Shown piece after piece: positions 51,226-59,369 of a DNA stretch of 64,000 nt. A program made the translations under genes and the position numbers. Source of the stretch: a virus; IMG/VR virus record IMGVR_UViG_3300007539_000011, positions 1 to 64,000 of that record. One strand, 5' to 3'. The notes under the pieces are model-generated. The model worked only from the letters and a program-made list of their open reading frames with translations. It was not told where the DNA came from and made no database searches. Position 1 is the stretch's first letter. Each line of letters opens with the position of its first letter.

Positions 51226-53355
51226 CTACTTCTTTCTTTTAGCTTTGCCTTTGGACTTGCGCTCTAGGGCTGCGCGCAACGCTGGAATACCTACAGCTGC
51301 AGCGCCGGTAGCTGCAAGAGCGCCTCCGACTGTATATGGGTTATCAACTGCGTAGTTGCTAGCGCTACGTAGGCCGCGCATAGCGCTATCTCCTAGTGAT
51401 GACCCAGTTGCGGCTAAGTACCTTCCAGCCTGGCCTAGTAGGTTAGCTTCATCAGAAAAAGGCGTAGTCAGTGTTTGCTGTACGCTCTCAGCTGCACTGT
51501 CTATTGGGCTTCTATCTCTGTTATAGAGGTATAGAGCTGTGCCTAGACCAGTAGCGCCTACTGCAGCTTTACCCGCATCGCCAGCGGCCGCGCGTAAGGC
51601 TTGCTCTTGAGCATCTAAAAGATCCCTAGAGTACTGCTCCTGGGCTGTATTGAACTGCTGGGTATACTCATCTTTGACCTGCTTTCGGGTGCTCTTGGTC
51701 TTTGCTTGACCCTTAAGCTCCTTTAGCTGTTGCTTCAAGAAATCTCTTCTAGACTGGTCACCAGCGGAGAGGGTTTTTTGGCTAACTAAGTCCTTAAGAT
51801 CTTTCTCCATGCGCTGAACTTGCCTTGTAGCCTTATCCCTGCGCTTTACTACTTCTTCAGCTACTGCTTTAGTGTCTTCAGCTAGGTTCTTTGGGGCTGA
51901 TTTCCCTGCTGCCCTTAGGCGGCCTGCAGCCGTATACCGCTTTGCTAGCATATCTAAGAGGCTAGCAGTCTTTGGCATCTCAGGGGCTACAGGCTGAGAG
52001 ATATTAACCTGGCCAAGTAGCTGAGGGGCAGCAGCCTGGGCTTCTTCAGCGCTGTACCCCATGTTAGTGAGGTAAGCCACGATCTCGTTGTAGCTCTGGT
52101 TGTAGGCTTCTAGCTGCTTGTCGTACTCAAGTTGCTCTGGAGTTTTATCCGGAATGGCTTCAACCTGAGGGGCCGCTGCTTCTGGGCTAGCATACATTTG
52201 GCTGTACGCTGAGTACACCTCTTCTGGGCTGTAACCCATGGAGATATAATCTTCTGGGCTGTAGGTTTGTACCTGAGGCTCGTAGCCCATAGACGAGTAG
52301 CCCTGCTGGGTGTCGAAGGTAACCTCTGGCTCATAGCCCATAGAAGCGTACTGGTCTTGGGAGTAAGAGGGCTCTGCCTCGTAAGCCATGTTGATGTAGT
52401 CTTCTGGGCTGTAAGTCTGAACCTCGGGCTCGTAACCCATAGTCTCATACTCTGAAGGAGCAGAGCTAAACATGTAGTTCTGCATAGTCTCTTTAGGTGC
52501 GTAGTAATTAGCCATGCCGTCGGCGGGCTCTGGCTGGTACTCCTCCAGATCTTCATTCTCGTACATGGGCTCGTAGTCAGAGACTGCGGCCAGCTTAAAG
52601 AGGTCTCTAGCGGACCGAAATCTGTTGCTACTACCCATAATAACTATCTCCATTGATGACTGCTTAATAAGTGAACTCGCAGCGAGGTTAAGGGCTCTCA
52701 TGGCCTGAAGTCGTTGGTGATCCGCCTGCTCGGCAGCGTTAAGTACTCTGCCCATACGCTTCTCTAGGTACTCCCTGTCCGAGAGTAGCCGCTTATTCTT
52801 ACGCCTAGAGACCCGCTCTACTATGTTTTTTATATCTCTGTACTCACCGACTCCTTGACCTAGGAGCCTTTGGTCTACGTACACGCTGGAGTTACGGTCC
52901 CACTTCTGATTGCCTAACTCAGCTGCGGCATATCCAGGGTCGTAAAACACACCGCCGCCAACTGATGGCGCGCGCCTATCAGCGGGGTCTGTCCAACCAT
53001 GAGTTCGCAATGCTGCAGTTACAACCCTCGATTGAGTGCCTGGGACAGAGTACGTTTGGCTAATCCCCTGCTGTATCTGAGCGATGCCCTTGCCAGTAGC
53101 AGAGGGGGCTGCCGGAGGAGGAGTAAGGTTCTCCTTGAGAGGGGCTGGCTCAGGCTTTCCTAATGGTACCGCTACTTGAGGCTCTGGCTCTCCCATAGGT
53201 ACTGGAGGTGCAAGCGCCTGGTTGGGTTGCGCGGGCATATCATCTTTGAGACCGGGCTCTTGCATCGCGCTATTATTCTGGCGCCCGATCTCCTGAGCAA
53301 GTTTCTCATCCTGCTCATGATCATAAGGATCGCCGTCCATAGTAAGGTAAGGCAT
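51226..53355 (-). CDS. Large virion-type protein with tandem Tyr-rich repeats
   Basis: A 709-residue protein. The N-terminus is proline-rich (QPNQALAPPVPMGEPEPQVA). A middle region (about 295-385) has 5-7 copies of a unit like SMGYEPEVQTYSPEDY. A coiled coil follows (EEVVKRRDKATRQVQRMEKD), and the C-terminus has hydrophobic glycine/alanine-rich segments (VGGALAATGAAAVGIPALRA) ending in KSKGKAKRKK. Such a build suggests a structural, perhaps ejected protein. No enzyme motif is seen. Confidence 0.68.
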   Translation of the reverse strand: MPYLTMDGDPYDHEQDEKLAQEIGRQNNSAMQEPGLKDDMPAQPNQALAPPVPMGEPEPQVAVPLGKPEPAPLKENLTPPPAAPSATGKGIAQIQQGISQTYSVPGTQSRVVTAALRTHGWTDPADRRAPSVGGGVFYDPGYAAAELGNQKWDRNSSVYVDQRLLGQGVGEYRDIKNIVERVSRRKNKRLLSDREYLEKRMGRVLNAAEQADHQRLQAMRALNLAASSLIKQSSMEIVIMGSSNRFRSARDLFKLAAVSDYEPMYENEDLEEYQPEPADGMANYYAPKETMQNYMFSSAPSEYETMGYEPEVQTYSPEDYINMAYEAEPSYSQDQYASMGYEPEVTFDTQQGYSSMGYEPQVQTYSPEDYISMGYSPEEVYSAYSQMYASPEAAAPQVEAIPDKTPEQLEYDKQLEAYNQSYNEIVAYLTNMGYSAEEAQAAAPQLLGQVNISQPVAPEMPKTASLLDMLAKRYTAAGRLRAAGKSAPKNLAEDTKAVAEEVVKRRDKATRQVQRMEKDLKDLVSQKTLSAGDQSRRDFLKQQLKELKGQAKTKSTRKQVKDEYTQQFNTAQEQYSRDLLDAQEQALRAAAGDAGKAAVGATGLGTALYLYNRDRSPIDSAAESVQQTLTTPFSDEANLLGQAGRYLAATGSSLGDSAMRGLRSASNYAVDNPYTVGGALAATGAAAVGIPALRAALERKSKGKAKRKK
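52195..52460 (-). repeat. In-frame tandem repeats in the 51226 gene
   Basis: The DNA encodes 5-7 imperfect copies of a ~20-residue unit with cores SMGYEPEV, TYSPEDYI and SQDQYASMGYEP. Two units (around VQTYSPEDYI) are nearly identical at the DNA level (cataatcttctgggctgtag-type blocks near 52250 and 52395), so recent unit duplication is likely. Confidence 0.75.
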
Positions 53356-53430
53356 AGTAACTCCTGAGAGTATGTCTTTATAAATGTTATGAAGAAGGAT
53401 AATAGCGGGAAAGTAAAGAGAGTGTCCTCC

Positions 53431-53439
53431 CTATAATTA
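53431..53439 (+). promoter_or_regulatory. Late-type promoter match before the holin-like gene
   Basis: CTATAATTA on the plus strand, 21 bases before ATG 53460, in the 104-base gap between divergent genes. Same core as at 30902 and 42342. AGAGGAGG at 53446-53453 follows as SD. Confidence 0.5.
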
Positions 53440-53459
53440 GGCAAAGAGAGGAGGACTGT

Positions 53460-54095
53460 ATGTGGTCTGATAAGGGTAAACGTTCGTGGCTGGCCAGCTT
53501 TGTGTTCCTGACACTCGTGGTTGGCCTTATATTCTTTCTAACCTTCCTAGAGGTTCCTGATAAAAATAAAGACCTCATCACCAGCATTATAGGGATGATC
53601 GTCGGCAGCATCAGCACTGTGATCTCGATCTTTGTAGGTAGAGATCCGGATGATGTCAAAGACCTAAAAGAGGCTATACAAGAGCTTAACAGTGACCGTA
53701 ATGCGCTCATAGAGAGGCTGCGAGACGCCCAGCTAGATAAAGAGACTCTGCGCAAGCAGCTTGAGGCACTACAGACTCAGGTGATTGAGAGGCTCAGTAT
53801 CTTTGTTGGAGAACACAGGCTAGCCGAAGTGGGCGGAGCAGACATACAGTTAAGCCCAGAGGTAGAGCGCTGGATGCCTAAGCCGCACGAGACGCCCATG
53901 CCTAACTCGGTAAGTCCGCTACCACGAAAGCATACTCAGCGCAACCCTACTCCTCCGGTGCCCTCTGGAGGCAGAGTCCCCTCAACGCAGCCTCCAGGGT
54001 CTAGCCCGGCGGTCCAGCCTCAAAAAGCTCCTAAGCCAGAGAAGCAAGAGCCCCTTGATGATTGGATGGATCTCTTTGGTAAGCCAGAGGACTAG
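53460..54095 (+). CDS. Holin-like two-membrane-segment protein
   Basis: A 211-residue protein with two N-terminal membrane segments (SFVFLTLVVGLIFFLTFLEV and SIIGMIVGSISTVISIFVG) separated by a short charged turn, then a coiled coil (DLKEAIQELNSDRNALIERL) and a long proline-rich, probably disordered tail ending in DDWMDLFGKPED. Two membrane segments plus charged tail and the adjacent 31-residue membrane peptide recall phage holin modules, but the tail is long for a holin and no endolysin is nearby. Function is a guess. Confidence 0.6.
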   Translation: MWSDKGKRSWLASFVFLTLVVGLIFFLTFLEVPDKNKDLITSIIGMIVGSISTVISIFVGRDPDDVKDLKEAIQELNSDRNALIERLRDAQLDKETLRKQLEALQTQVIERLSIFVGEHRLAEVGGADIQLSPEVERWMPKPHETPMPNSVSPLPRKHTQRNPTPPVPSGGRVPSTQPPGSSPAVQPQKAPKPEKQEPLDDWMDLFGKPED

Positions 54096-54130
54096 CCTAT
54101 CCTTTGGTCTTTAACCAGGGGAGGCTAATC

Positions 54131-54226
54131 ATGGATGTAATACTTCCAGTATCTGTACTGGCTGCCGCCTACTGCAGCATTATTCTAGAAGCTGTTAAAG
54201 AGTACCGTAGGCGGTCTGAAAGCTAA
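54131..54226 (+). CDS. Very small membrane peptide
   Basis: A 31-residue peptide: one hydrophobic helix (ILPVSVLAAAYCSIILEAVK) followed by a basic tail (EYRRRSES). GGGGAGG lies 6 bases before the ATG, a strong SD, and the gene follows the holin-like gene by 35 bases. It may be a lysis partner or antiholin-like peptide; unproven. Confidence 0.6.
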   Translation: MDVILPVSVLAAAYCSIILEAVKEYRRRSES

Positions 54227-54235
54227 AAAATAGAG

Positions 54236-54718
54236 TTACTCCTCAGAAGAGTTAACTCTACTCATAATCTCTAGGTCCTCTGCGCTAAGAGAAGCTCTTA
54301 GGATCTTATGTAAGGCCTCCGAGTGGGGGCCTGGAACCTCCGGTTCCTGCGTCCACGCTAGCGGAGCGTCCTGAGCCTTTAATACTGGCTCTAAGTCTGG
54401 CTCTAAGCCTGTATCTAATATCTCAGGAAGAAAGTCCTCGGTATCCAGAGGAGTATCTTCCTCAGGTGTACTTTCCGGAATCCTTGCCGCGGATAATACG
54501 CCTGGGTTGAACTCACGTAATGCGATGTAGATGAGCGTACGTATAACCAGGCTAGGAGTGACCTTAAAGTCAGACTCTAACGCCAACGCATCGGCTAGGT
54601 TACCCAGTTCTTCGCGCTGAGCGCGGGTTAATCGAAAAGAAGTGACGGTAATATCGCCGTGGGCCGTAAGTTTAAGCTGTCGGTCCATATCTAACAATAG
54701 TTTTCTGGTTATCTTCAA
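54236..54718 (-). CDS. Ribbon-helix-helix-like DNA-binding protein
   Basis: A 160-residue protein. Residues 23-69 fit a ribbon-helix-helix: strand ITVTSFRL, helix RAQREELGNLADALA, turn, helix SLVIRTLIYIALREF. The C-terminal half is acidic and proline-rich (ESTPEEDTPLDTEDF). It is the first gene left of the ACTTTCCG palindrome region and reads away from it, so it may bind those sites as an initiator or repressor; that link is inferred from position. Confidence 0.62.
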   Translation of the reverse strand: MKITRKLLLDMDRQLKLTAHGDITVTSFRLTRAQREELGNLADALALESDFKVTPSLVIRTLIYIALREFNPGVLSAARIPESTPEEDTPLDTEDFLPEILDTGLEPDLEPVLKAQDAPLAWTQEPEVPGPHSEALHKILRASLSAEDLEIMSRVNSSEE

Positions 54719-54862
54719 GGCTAGGAGCCTCCTCTCTCGTTTTGCATTATTGCAGTACTTTAAGTAGCAATATCAGATTGTATTATGTGTAGTTTAGCAT
54801 ACTTAAGTCTAAAATACAAAAGTTCAGTGTCGATACTTTCCGGAAAATAGATGTTCAGTAGT

Positions 54863-54886
54863 AAAATGCATTACGTAATGCATTTT
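54863..54886. repeat. Perfect 24-bp palindrome
   Basis: The 24 bases centred on TTACGTAA (54870-54877 core, arms AAAATGCA and TGCATTTT) equal their own reverse complement. It may be an operator or form a cruciform. It lies at the left edge of the ACTTTCCG array. Confidence 0.85.
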
Positions 54887-54946
54887 TGCTACATCTAGGT
54901 TACACACACATGTAACTAAACGTCGTAGACTGTATACAATTTCTGC

Positions 54947-54972
54947 TACATCTATGTATACTTTCCGTTTTT
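54947..54972 (+). repeat. Left arm of a 26-bp perfect inverted repeat
   Basis: TACATCTATGTATACTTTCC plus GTTTTT; its exact reverse complement is at 55546-55571, about 575 bases away. The arms include one ACTTTCCG site each and define the symmetry of the whole region around 55259. Confidence 0.9.
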
Positions 54973-55545
54973 CCGTTATACTTTCCGGAAAATAGGTCTG
55001 AATAATATCATACACTTAACTGTACTTTCCGTTTTTTCCGCCTATTTTCCGAAATGGATTTCCTTTTTAATATCATATAGTTACAGCGAAAAATGGCCTA
55101 CTTTCCGTTTTTTTCGGAAAATACCTATATATAGGTACTGAGCCCTACTTTTTTTTTCACTCGCCAAAGGGGCCCGTGAGGGGTACTAAAAATAGTTTAA
55201 TTTTTTTACTTCCTGTATAGGTGTTCAGGTGAGTATATATCGTACTACCTACTGTAATAACCCTTAGCTTTGGACTTAGGCTTAAGTTTGCATGTAAGGG
55301 CAGTAGTTGGACTCCAGAGTATACACAAAGAGTCAACAACTAACTTAAAAAACCAGTAATTCCCTCGCGCGTAACGTATATATAGGTATATAAGTATTTC
55401 CCTGAAAAAGAGGAAAATAGGGTAAAATAGGGGCTAACCCCATAGAATCACTGGGAAAATACTTTCCGGAAAGTATAAACAGAAAACGGAAAGTAGCCGT
55501 AAGTCTATGTAATTGTTAAGATCTATTTTCCGGAAAGTATGGACC

Positions 55546-55571
55546 AAAAACGGAAAGTATACATAGATGTA
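55546..55571 (-). repeat. Right arm of the 26-bp perfect inverted repeat
   Basis: AAAAACGGAAAGTATACATA plus GATGTA, the exact reverse complement of 54947-54972. Confidence 0.9.
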
Positions 55572-55679
55572 TCTTTTGCTCAGCCTACTTTCCGGAAAGT
55601 AGAGCTAAAAAAACGGAAAGTATACATTCCAGTAGCAAAAGCAGCCTTCAACTACTTTCCGTAATACAAAACCCTCGGA

Positions 55680-56690
55680 TCACCTAAATACAACGCTAAG
55701 AGTCCGGTTCCGTATGTTGGCCAGCCTGTCACAGTCATATACTGACAGCTCAACCCTGGAGGCTAGCCCATAGCCTCCAGCCTTCGACCAGATATCAAAG
55801 GCGTCCTCCGGATGCGGGTACTCGGTAGCGGTATGCAGTCGGCCTCTTACGACTTCATGCTCGCCCTCTAGCTTTGGCTCACCGTTGCACAGCAGCTTAT
55901 CTATTGTCATAGTGAAGACCTCCAGCAGCATGTTCCTCTTATGACGTTCGCTGCCGCCGCCAATCTTAGAGAAGTCATCTTCAGATATACTGCCGTAGAT
56001 CAGCTTACTGTAGTAGATAGAGTGAAAGAACTCTGAGCACGTACTTAAGGGTTTCTTCCAAAGTCTATCCTCTGAAGGTATATCCTCTACAAACTCCCCG
56101 CCCTCTCTGTCGCACATATAGACTTTGATCTTTACGGTGTCAGTCTCTGCGTCCCAGAAAAGATCGGAGATTGTCTTACGACCCTCTATGTAGCCCACAC
56201 CCTTATTTACTGTGTAGAGTACGCTTCCATTCGGATATATATGAAAGACGCAGAACCTACTCTCTAGCTGAGGGAGCGCCTTGAGGCACACAGCTCTGCC
56301 GTAGGTATATACCGGAAGTTCATGCATCGGAGTCTCCCGGTAGTAAGGGGACACTGCAGGTACGTAATACAGTATGTTTCCGCACGGATCATTAGAGTCC
56401 CTCTCATCCAGGTACTCTCCTACGTACTCATCTAGGTCCCACTCGTTACTAGGGTCGAACATAGCGATGTACTTAGGGTCGTCCGCAGCAGCCCAACCCG
56501 AGTAGATCGGATCTCTTAGCTCAGGCTTCCAGTAGCTTGCTTCCGCAGAGTAGACAGCACTCTTTACTGCTTTGATACTACTTCCACCTCTAACGTTATC
56601 TCTAGCGATAACTGGCATTCTATTATCTTGAGTAAACGCAAACCCATATAGGCTCGCCATAAAAGGGCTGAAATCAAATGGTCTTTTCAC
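55680..56690 (-). CDS. Unknown protein between the palindrome region and the second structured RNA
   Basis: A 336-residue protein not recognised. GTG 56690 is chosen because GGAG lies 8 bases upstream; the frame runs on to ATG 56750, but that ATG directly abuts an RNA hairpin and has no SD. The product is rich in Tyr, Asp and Glu (EWDLDEYVGEYLDERDSNDP, SRFCVFHIYPNGSVLYTVNK), with no catalytic motif I can identify. Confidence 0.62.
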   Translation of the reverse strand: MKRPFDFSPFMASLYGFAFTQDNRMPVIARDNVRGGSSIKAVKSAVYSAEASYWKPELRDPIYSGWAAADDPKYIAMFDPSNEWDLDEYVGEYLDERDSNDPCGNILYYVPAVSPYYRETPMHELPVYTYGRAVCLKALPQLESRFCVFHIYPNGSVLYTVNKGVGYIEGRKTISDLFWDAETDTVKIKVYMCDREGGEFVEDIPSEDRLWKKPLSTCSEFFHSIYYSKLIYGSISEDDFSKIGGGSERHKRNMLLEVFTMTIDKLLCNGEPKLEGEHEVVRGRLHTATEYPHPEDAFDIWSKAGGYGLASRVELSVYDCDRLANIRNRTLSVVFR

Positions 56691-56711
56691 TGCTAACTCT
56701 CCGTATATACT

Positions 56712-57746
56712 AAAAAAAAAGATCTCTCTAGGTGTAGCGTCCGGTGACATTCCCAGTCGTGGCGACTGGGAGATGTTGCCTAGCAGATAGAAAAGTTACG
56801 CCTAAGCGTCAGTTTTCTGTCTGAGCAAATGCGCCTGTTAGTACTTATAGCCGGAGTTACCCCGACCTAGCATCAGAGATCTTCTAAGTGTACGTGTGTA
56901 CCTGTAGAGGTATTTTCTACGGGTCTCTTTCACTTTACCTAGCGGCGACGTACCTTCGCCATAACTCAAGATCCTCTAAGCGTAGCTTTCCCTGAGGACA
57001 GAGCTCGATTGCGCGAGCTCAGGCCGTAGGGGACGGGGCAACTACTACTCCAGGGTAGTGCCCCGCTCTGCTACTATACGAGCTTAAACCAGTGGTTGAT
57101 GTAACCTCAACCTGATTCTCAGGGTTCTCGAATTTAGTTTAGTGGACTGATTTTATCTCAGCAGTATTACAACAGAATCCTCTAGATGTAGCTGTTCGTG
57201 CCAGGTGGTCGTCTCTACCGACCAAAACCTGGAACAGACGGACATATGTCAATATGTCCGGGTGCCGAACGTACTGCCAATAACAGAGTGTCTGAAGTAG
57301 CTTCAGACTAACCTCAGGATTCTTACATCGCCCTCTAGTTGCTAGGTTTCTTATCCGGCGGTGGACACACGGGTCACCCGCCGGATAAGGCATCGTTCTT
57401 TCGTCCTCCGAAAAATGATGGAATCCTAACGCCTCGACTATAGCTATAGCTGAAGTGGCTCCAGCCTAATATCAGGGCGGGTGCCTCTACTTTCTAGCTT
57501 AAATTTATTAATGGCTAATTAATAAATTTAGCAAGTAGTGAGCAGAGACCTGCACATTGTATTAGCCTCGGTGTGCCTCCGAGTTGTACCTCAGGCAGCC
57601 GCCTACATGTCTAAGTAGACTAGCATTATATTGCGAGATCTTAGAACGACCTCCAGCAGGGGTAACCCCTGCCTGCATCGCGGCATAAAGTGGTACTAGC
57701 TTTACCGGGACGTGACCCCGGCGGCTCTATTAGTAAGGAGAGCCTG
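56712..57746. ncRNA. Second large structured RNA region, about 1 kb, class unknown
   Basis: No plausible gene; instead about 20 stems. Clearest: 9 bp at 56751/56763; 11 bp with one G-U at 56784/56813 enclosing ACGC/GCGT; 8 bp at 56901/56916; GAGCTCG/CGAGCTC (57001/57014); GGGGC+ACTAC/GTAGT+GCCCC (57035/57055); CCAGGT+GGTCG/CGACC+ACCTGG (57201-57232); CGGACATA/TATGTCCG (57239/57253); GTCTGAAG/CTTCAGAC (57290/57301); TTATCCGGCGG with complement (57351/57378); 13 bp at 57500/57518 flanked by CTACTT/AAGTAG; GCAGGGG/CCCCTGC (57656/57666). Flanking genes are on the minus strand, but the wobble pairs in two stems are G-U only if the plus strand is transcribed, and TATACT at 56706 could be a plus -10 box. 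Strand is left open. Confidence 0.7.
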
Positions 57747-58421
57747 CTAGGTCCCTCCCTCTACTAACGAGAGAAGGATCTGCTCCGGGTGGACTACTAC
57801 TCCGGAAGCAGAGAACTCAAGGGTAAGAGACCGGCCGTCCAGCCCATCGTCCCGAAGGTGATGGTACATGTCCTTGTCGATCTTTCTTCCTCGGTAGAAG
57901 TACTCTACCTTTAGCCCAGACAGCGGGTCAAGCTCTGATCGACCGGACCCGGCAACCTCCTCAGAAGCGGTTCCCTCCAGGCGAGAGATGACGCTATTGC
58001 AGGCCTCAACAAGCTTAGGAGTCGCTCCCCACACGTAGGCTCCCATGTAGGTGAGGTACCCCTTCTTGCTGAGCCAAGAGAAGGCGTGAGTGCCGTCATG
58101 GCCAGCCGTCTCATTTCTATGCCTGTGAGAGCTATCGCAGAGAAACTCATCATTCAGCATCGGGAAGATCTCATCATCCACGTTCTGCCGGATCTGAGGC
58201 CCCATGTACCCTCTAGTACGTAGAAAGGTAGTCGCGCCATTGATCATCTGAATAAGGATACTGGCGAGACCTGTGGCTGCTGCCCAGGACTGTGTGTTTG
58301 TGAACTCGTCACAAATGATATGGGCAATGACCTCTTCTTGTAGGATAGTGGAGTGCTCCTCATTACTCATATCGACTCTGATACCAGAGTTATTAAGAGA
58401 TATAGGCTGTGCGTTAGGCAT
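57747..58421 (-). CDS. Unknown protein
   Basis: A 224-residue protein, not recognised (VIAHIICDEFTNTQSWAAAT, SRLEGTASEEVAGSGRSELD, LKVEYFYRGRKIDKDMYHHL). The start is placed at ATG 58421, preceded by GGAGG; the frame is open to GTG 58604, but that upstream part is full of inverted repeats and may be leader RNA. The SD can pair with CCTTCC in CCTTCCAGCTGGAGG, so translation may be controlled by folding. The 3' end directly abuts the structured RNA region. Confidence 0.58.
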   Translation of the reverse strand: MPNAQPISLNNSGIRVDMSNEEHSTILQEEVIAHIICDEFTNTQSWAAATGLASILIQMINGATTFLRTRGYMGPQIRQNVDDEIFPMLNDEFLCDSSHRHRNETAGHDGTHAFSWLSKKGYLTYMGAYVWGATPKLVEACNSVISRLEGTASEEVAGSGRSELDPLSGLKVEYFYRGRKIDKDMYHHLRDDGLDGRSLTLEFSASGVVVHPEQILLSLVEGGT

Positions 58422-58424
58422 AGC

Positions 58425-58640
58425 GTTTTTTCCTCCAGCTGGAAGGATATAGGGTATAATCTCCCCTAGGTATAGTTGGCGGATCCTTCCGCGCGGAGGT
58501 TTGCGTAGGAATACGTAGTATTCTCGTAGCAACTCGTAGCTTCGGAGGGAGAGCTGACTGTACTGTGAAGTCAACGTTCCGGAAAGCTGAGGTAACCTCA
58601 GCACTATCTCGGGAGATTGACCTGAGCTAAGGCGCCCAGA
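58425..58640 (-). promoter_or_regulatory. Hairpin-rich leader before the 58421 gene
   Basis: Minus strand shows GCTGAGGT-ACCTCAGC (near 58587-58603), GAATAC/GTATTC, TCCGCGCGGA and CCTTCCAGCTGGAGG, the last one covering the SD. This suggests a folded leader that can hide the ribosome binding site. The alternative is that the bases are coding for an N-terminal extension. Confidence 0.4.
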
Positions 58641-58658
58641 TCAAATTCTTATAACAAA

Positions 58659-59060
58659 TTAATCCTGATTTTTGCGCGCAGGCATCTTTGTCTTTGCGCC
58701 TACTTTTCTGTAAGCCTCATCAAGCACATCTACTCCGAGGGCAGACGACTTCCAGTAATGGTCCGGTGCGGTCAGAGCCCAAGCAATCAGGGTAGTTACT
58801 CTCTCTACGTACTCAGAGTCCTCAACCATCATATAGTAAGGGACAAGGATCTTCAGGTCCATGCCATCACCGTCCTCTGAGTCCCCATAGGTTACAACTA
58901 GGTCCTGCTTTGAGACTTGAGCTATGTTTGGGTCTACGGCACCCAATAGCTTTCTAAGGGTCTCTAATATCCTAAGAAAGAAAAGTATAACTCTGAACTT
59001 AATTACTTTTATTACGCTTTCTTTTTCTGGCACGCCTAGCCTCCTTGTTCCTCTGCTCAT
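58659..59060 (-). CDS. Unknown small protein
   Basis: A reading of 133 residues. The first ~20 overlap the 58999 gene and may be fortuitous; no clear SD marks any start. The body has a hydrophobic/basic helix (VIKFRVILFFLRILETLRKL) and a soluble part (DLKILVPYYMMVEDSEYVER, ALTAPDHYWKSSALGVDVLD). Not recognised. Confidence 0.55.
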   Translation of the reverse strand: MSRGTRRLGVPEKESVIKVIKFRVILFFLRILETLRKLLGAVDPNIAQVSKQDLVVTYGDSEDGDGMDLKILVPYYMMVEDSEYVERVTTLIAWALTAPDHYWKSSALGVDVLDEAYRKVGAKTKMPARKNQD

Positions 59061-59361
59061 AGTTCCATCTTGCGGACCTTAGCCTGCACTGATCCCCACA
59101 GTATTTCCTGCCAGGAGCTTGAGGCAAGTCGCACTTAAAGAAAGAGCACACGGGAACCTCCGTAGGCTCACATACGGGCTCTGGGAGGGCTTCCTTGGGG
59201 GGCTCGGCCACGGGCTCAGGCTCAACGTAAGGGCCTCTGCCTGGGCAACCCAAAAAGAAGCACTCCTTAAACTTCCTTGGAAATCTAAACTTTTGGAGCT
59301 GGTCCCTACAGATCCATTCCTCTCCGTACCAAATGACTTTGCAGGGTGGCTTTGTATTCAT
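58999..59361 (-). CDS. Small zinc-binding protein
   Basis: A 120-residue protein. The N-terminus (CKVIWYGEEWICRDQLQKFR) is followed by a Pro/Glu-rich linker and a C-terminal zinc-finger-like segment CSFFKCDLPQAPGRKYCGDQ then C-RLRSARWNYEQR, with four cysteines in C-x4-C-x9-C-x3-C spacing and a basic helix, as in small zinc ribbons that read RKYCS..CR. It may bind nucleic acid. Ends in a lysine/arginine-rich tail. Confidence 0.62.
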   Translation of the reverse strand: MNTKPPCKVIWYGEEWICRDQLQKFRFPRKFKECFFLGCPGRGPYVEPEPVAEPPKEALPEPVCEPTEVPVCSFFKCDLPQAPGRKYCGDQCRLRSARWNYEQRNKEARRARKRKRNKSN

Positions 59362-59369
59362 ATGTGTAC

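Larger units (their letters stand above)
54834..55667. repeat. Array of TACTTTCCGGAAAGTA palindromes and half-sites
   Basis: Full or near-full palindromes lie at 54834-54849, 54979-54994, 55459-55476 (perfect 18-mer), 55524-55540 and 55585-55602 (perfect 18-mer). Single half-sites ACTTTCCG occur at about 54960, 55024, 55100 and 55653, and the reverse CGGAAAGT at about 55487, 55551 and 55614. Many are followed by TTTTTCCG or preceded by its complement. Left-side half-sites mostly point right, right-side ones left. Confidence 0.85.
54719..55679. other. AT-rich gene-free control or origin region
   Basis: No convincing gene lies in these 961 bases; short open frames have no SD and are made of the repeats. 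It holds an inverted array of ACTTTCCG sites, several perfect palindromes and AT-rich tracts (TATATA and long A/T runs) near its centre at 55140-55440. This build fits a replication origin or a multi-operator control region. Flanking genes are both on the minus strand. Confidence 0.6.

Noticed and set aside
54824-55339. Short minus open frames in the AT-rich region
   Set aside because: Made of ACTTTCCG repeats, no SD, no protein-like composition.
54834-55667. CRISPR array
   Set aside because: Repeats are short palindromes in both directions with irregular spacing; no constant 25-37-base repeat and no cas genes. The Cas4-like end at 1-489 belongs to the replication block.
57139-57393. 84-codon minus frame inside the second structured RNA
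   Set aside because: No SD, crosses five strong stems and looks unlike the phage's proteins.
56751-57746. Group I or group II intron
   Set aside because: CTTCAGACTAA looks like a group I P7 strand, but it is the 3' arm of a local hairpin and no matching TAGTC partner, internal guide or interrupted flanking gene was found.
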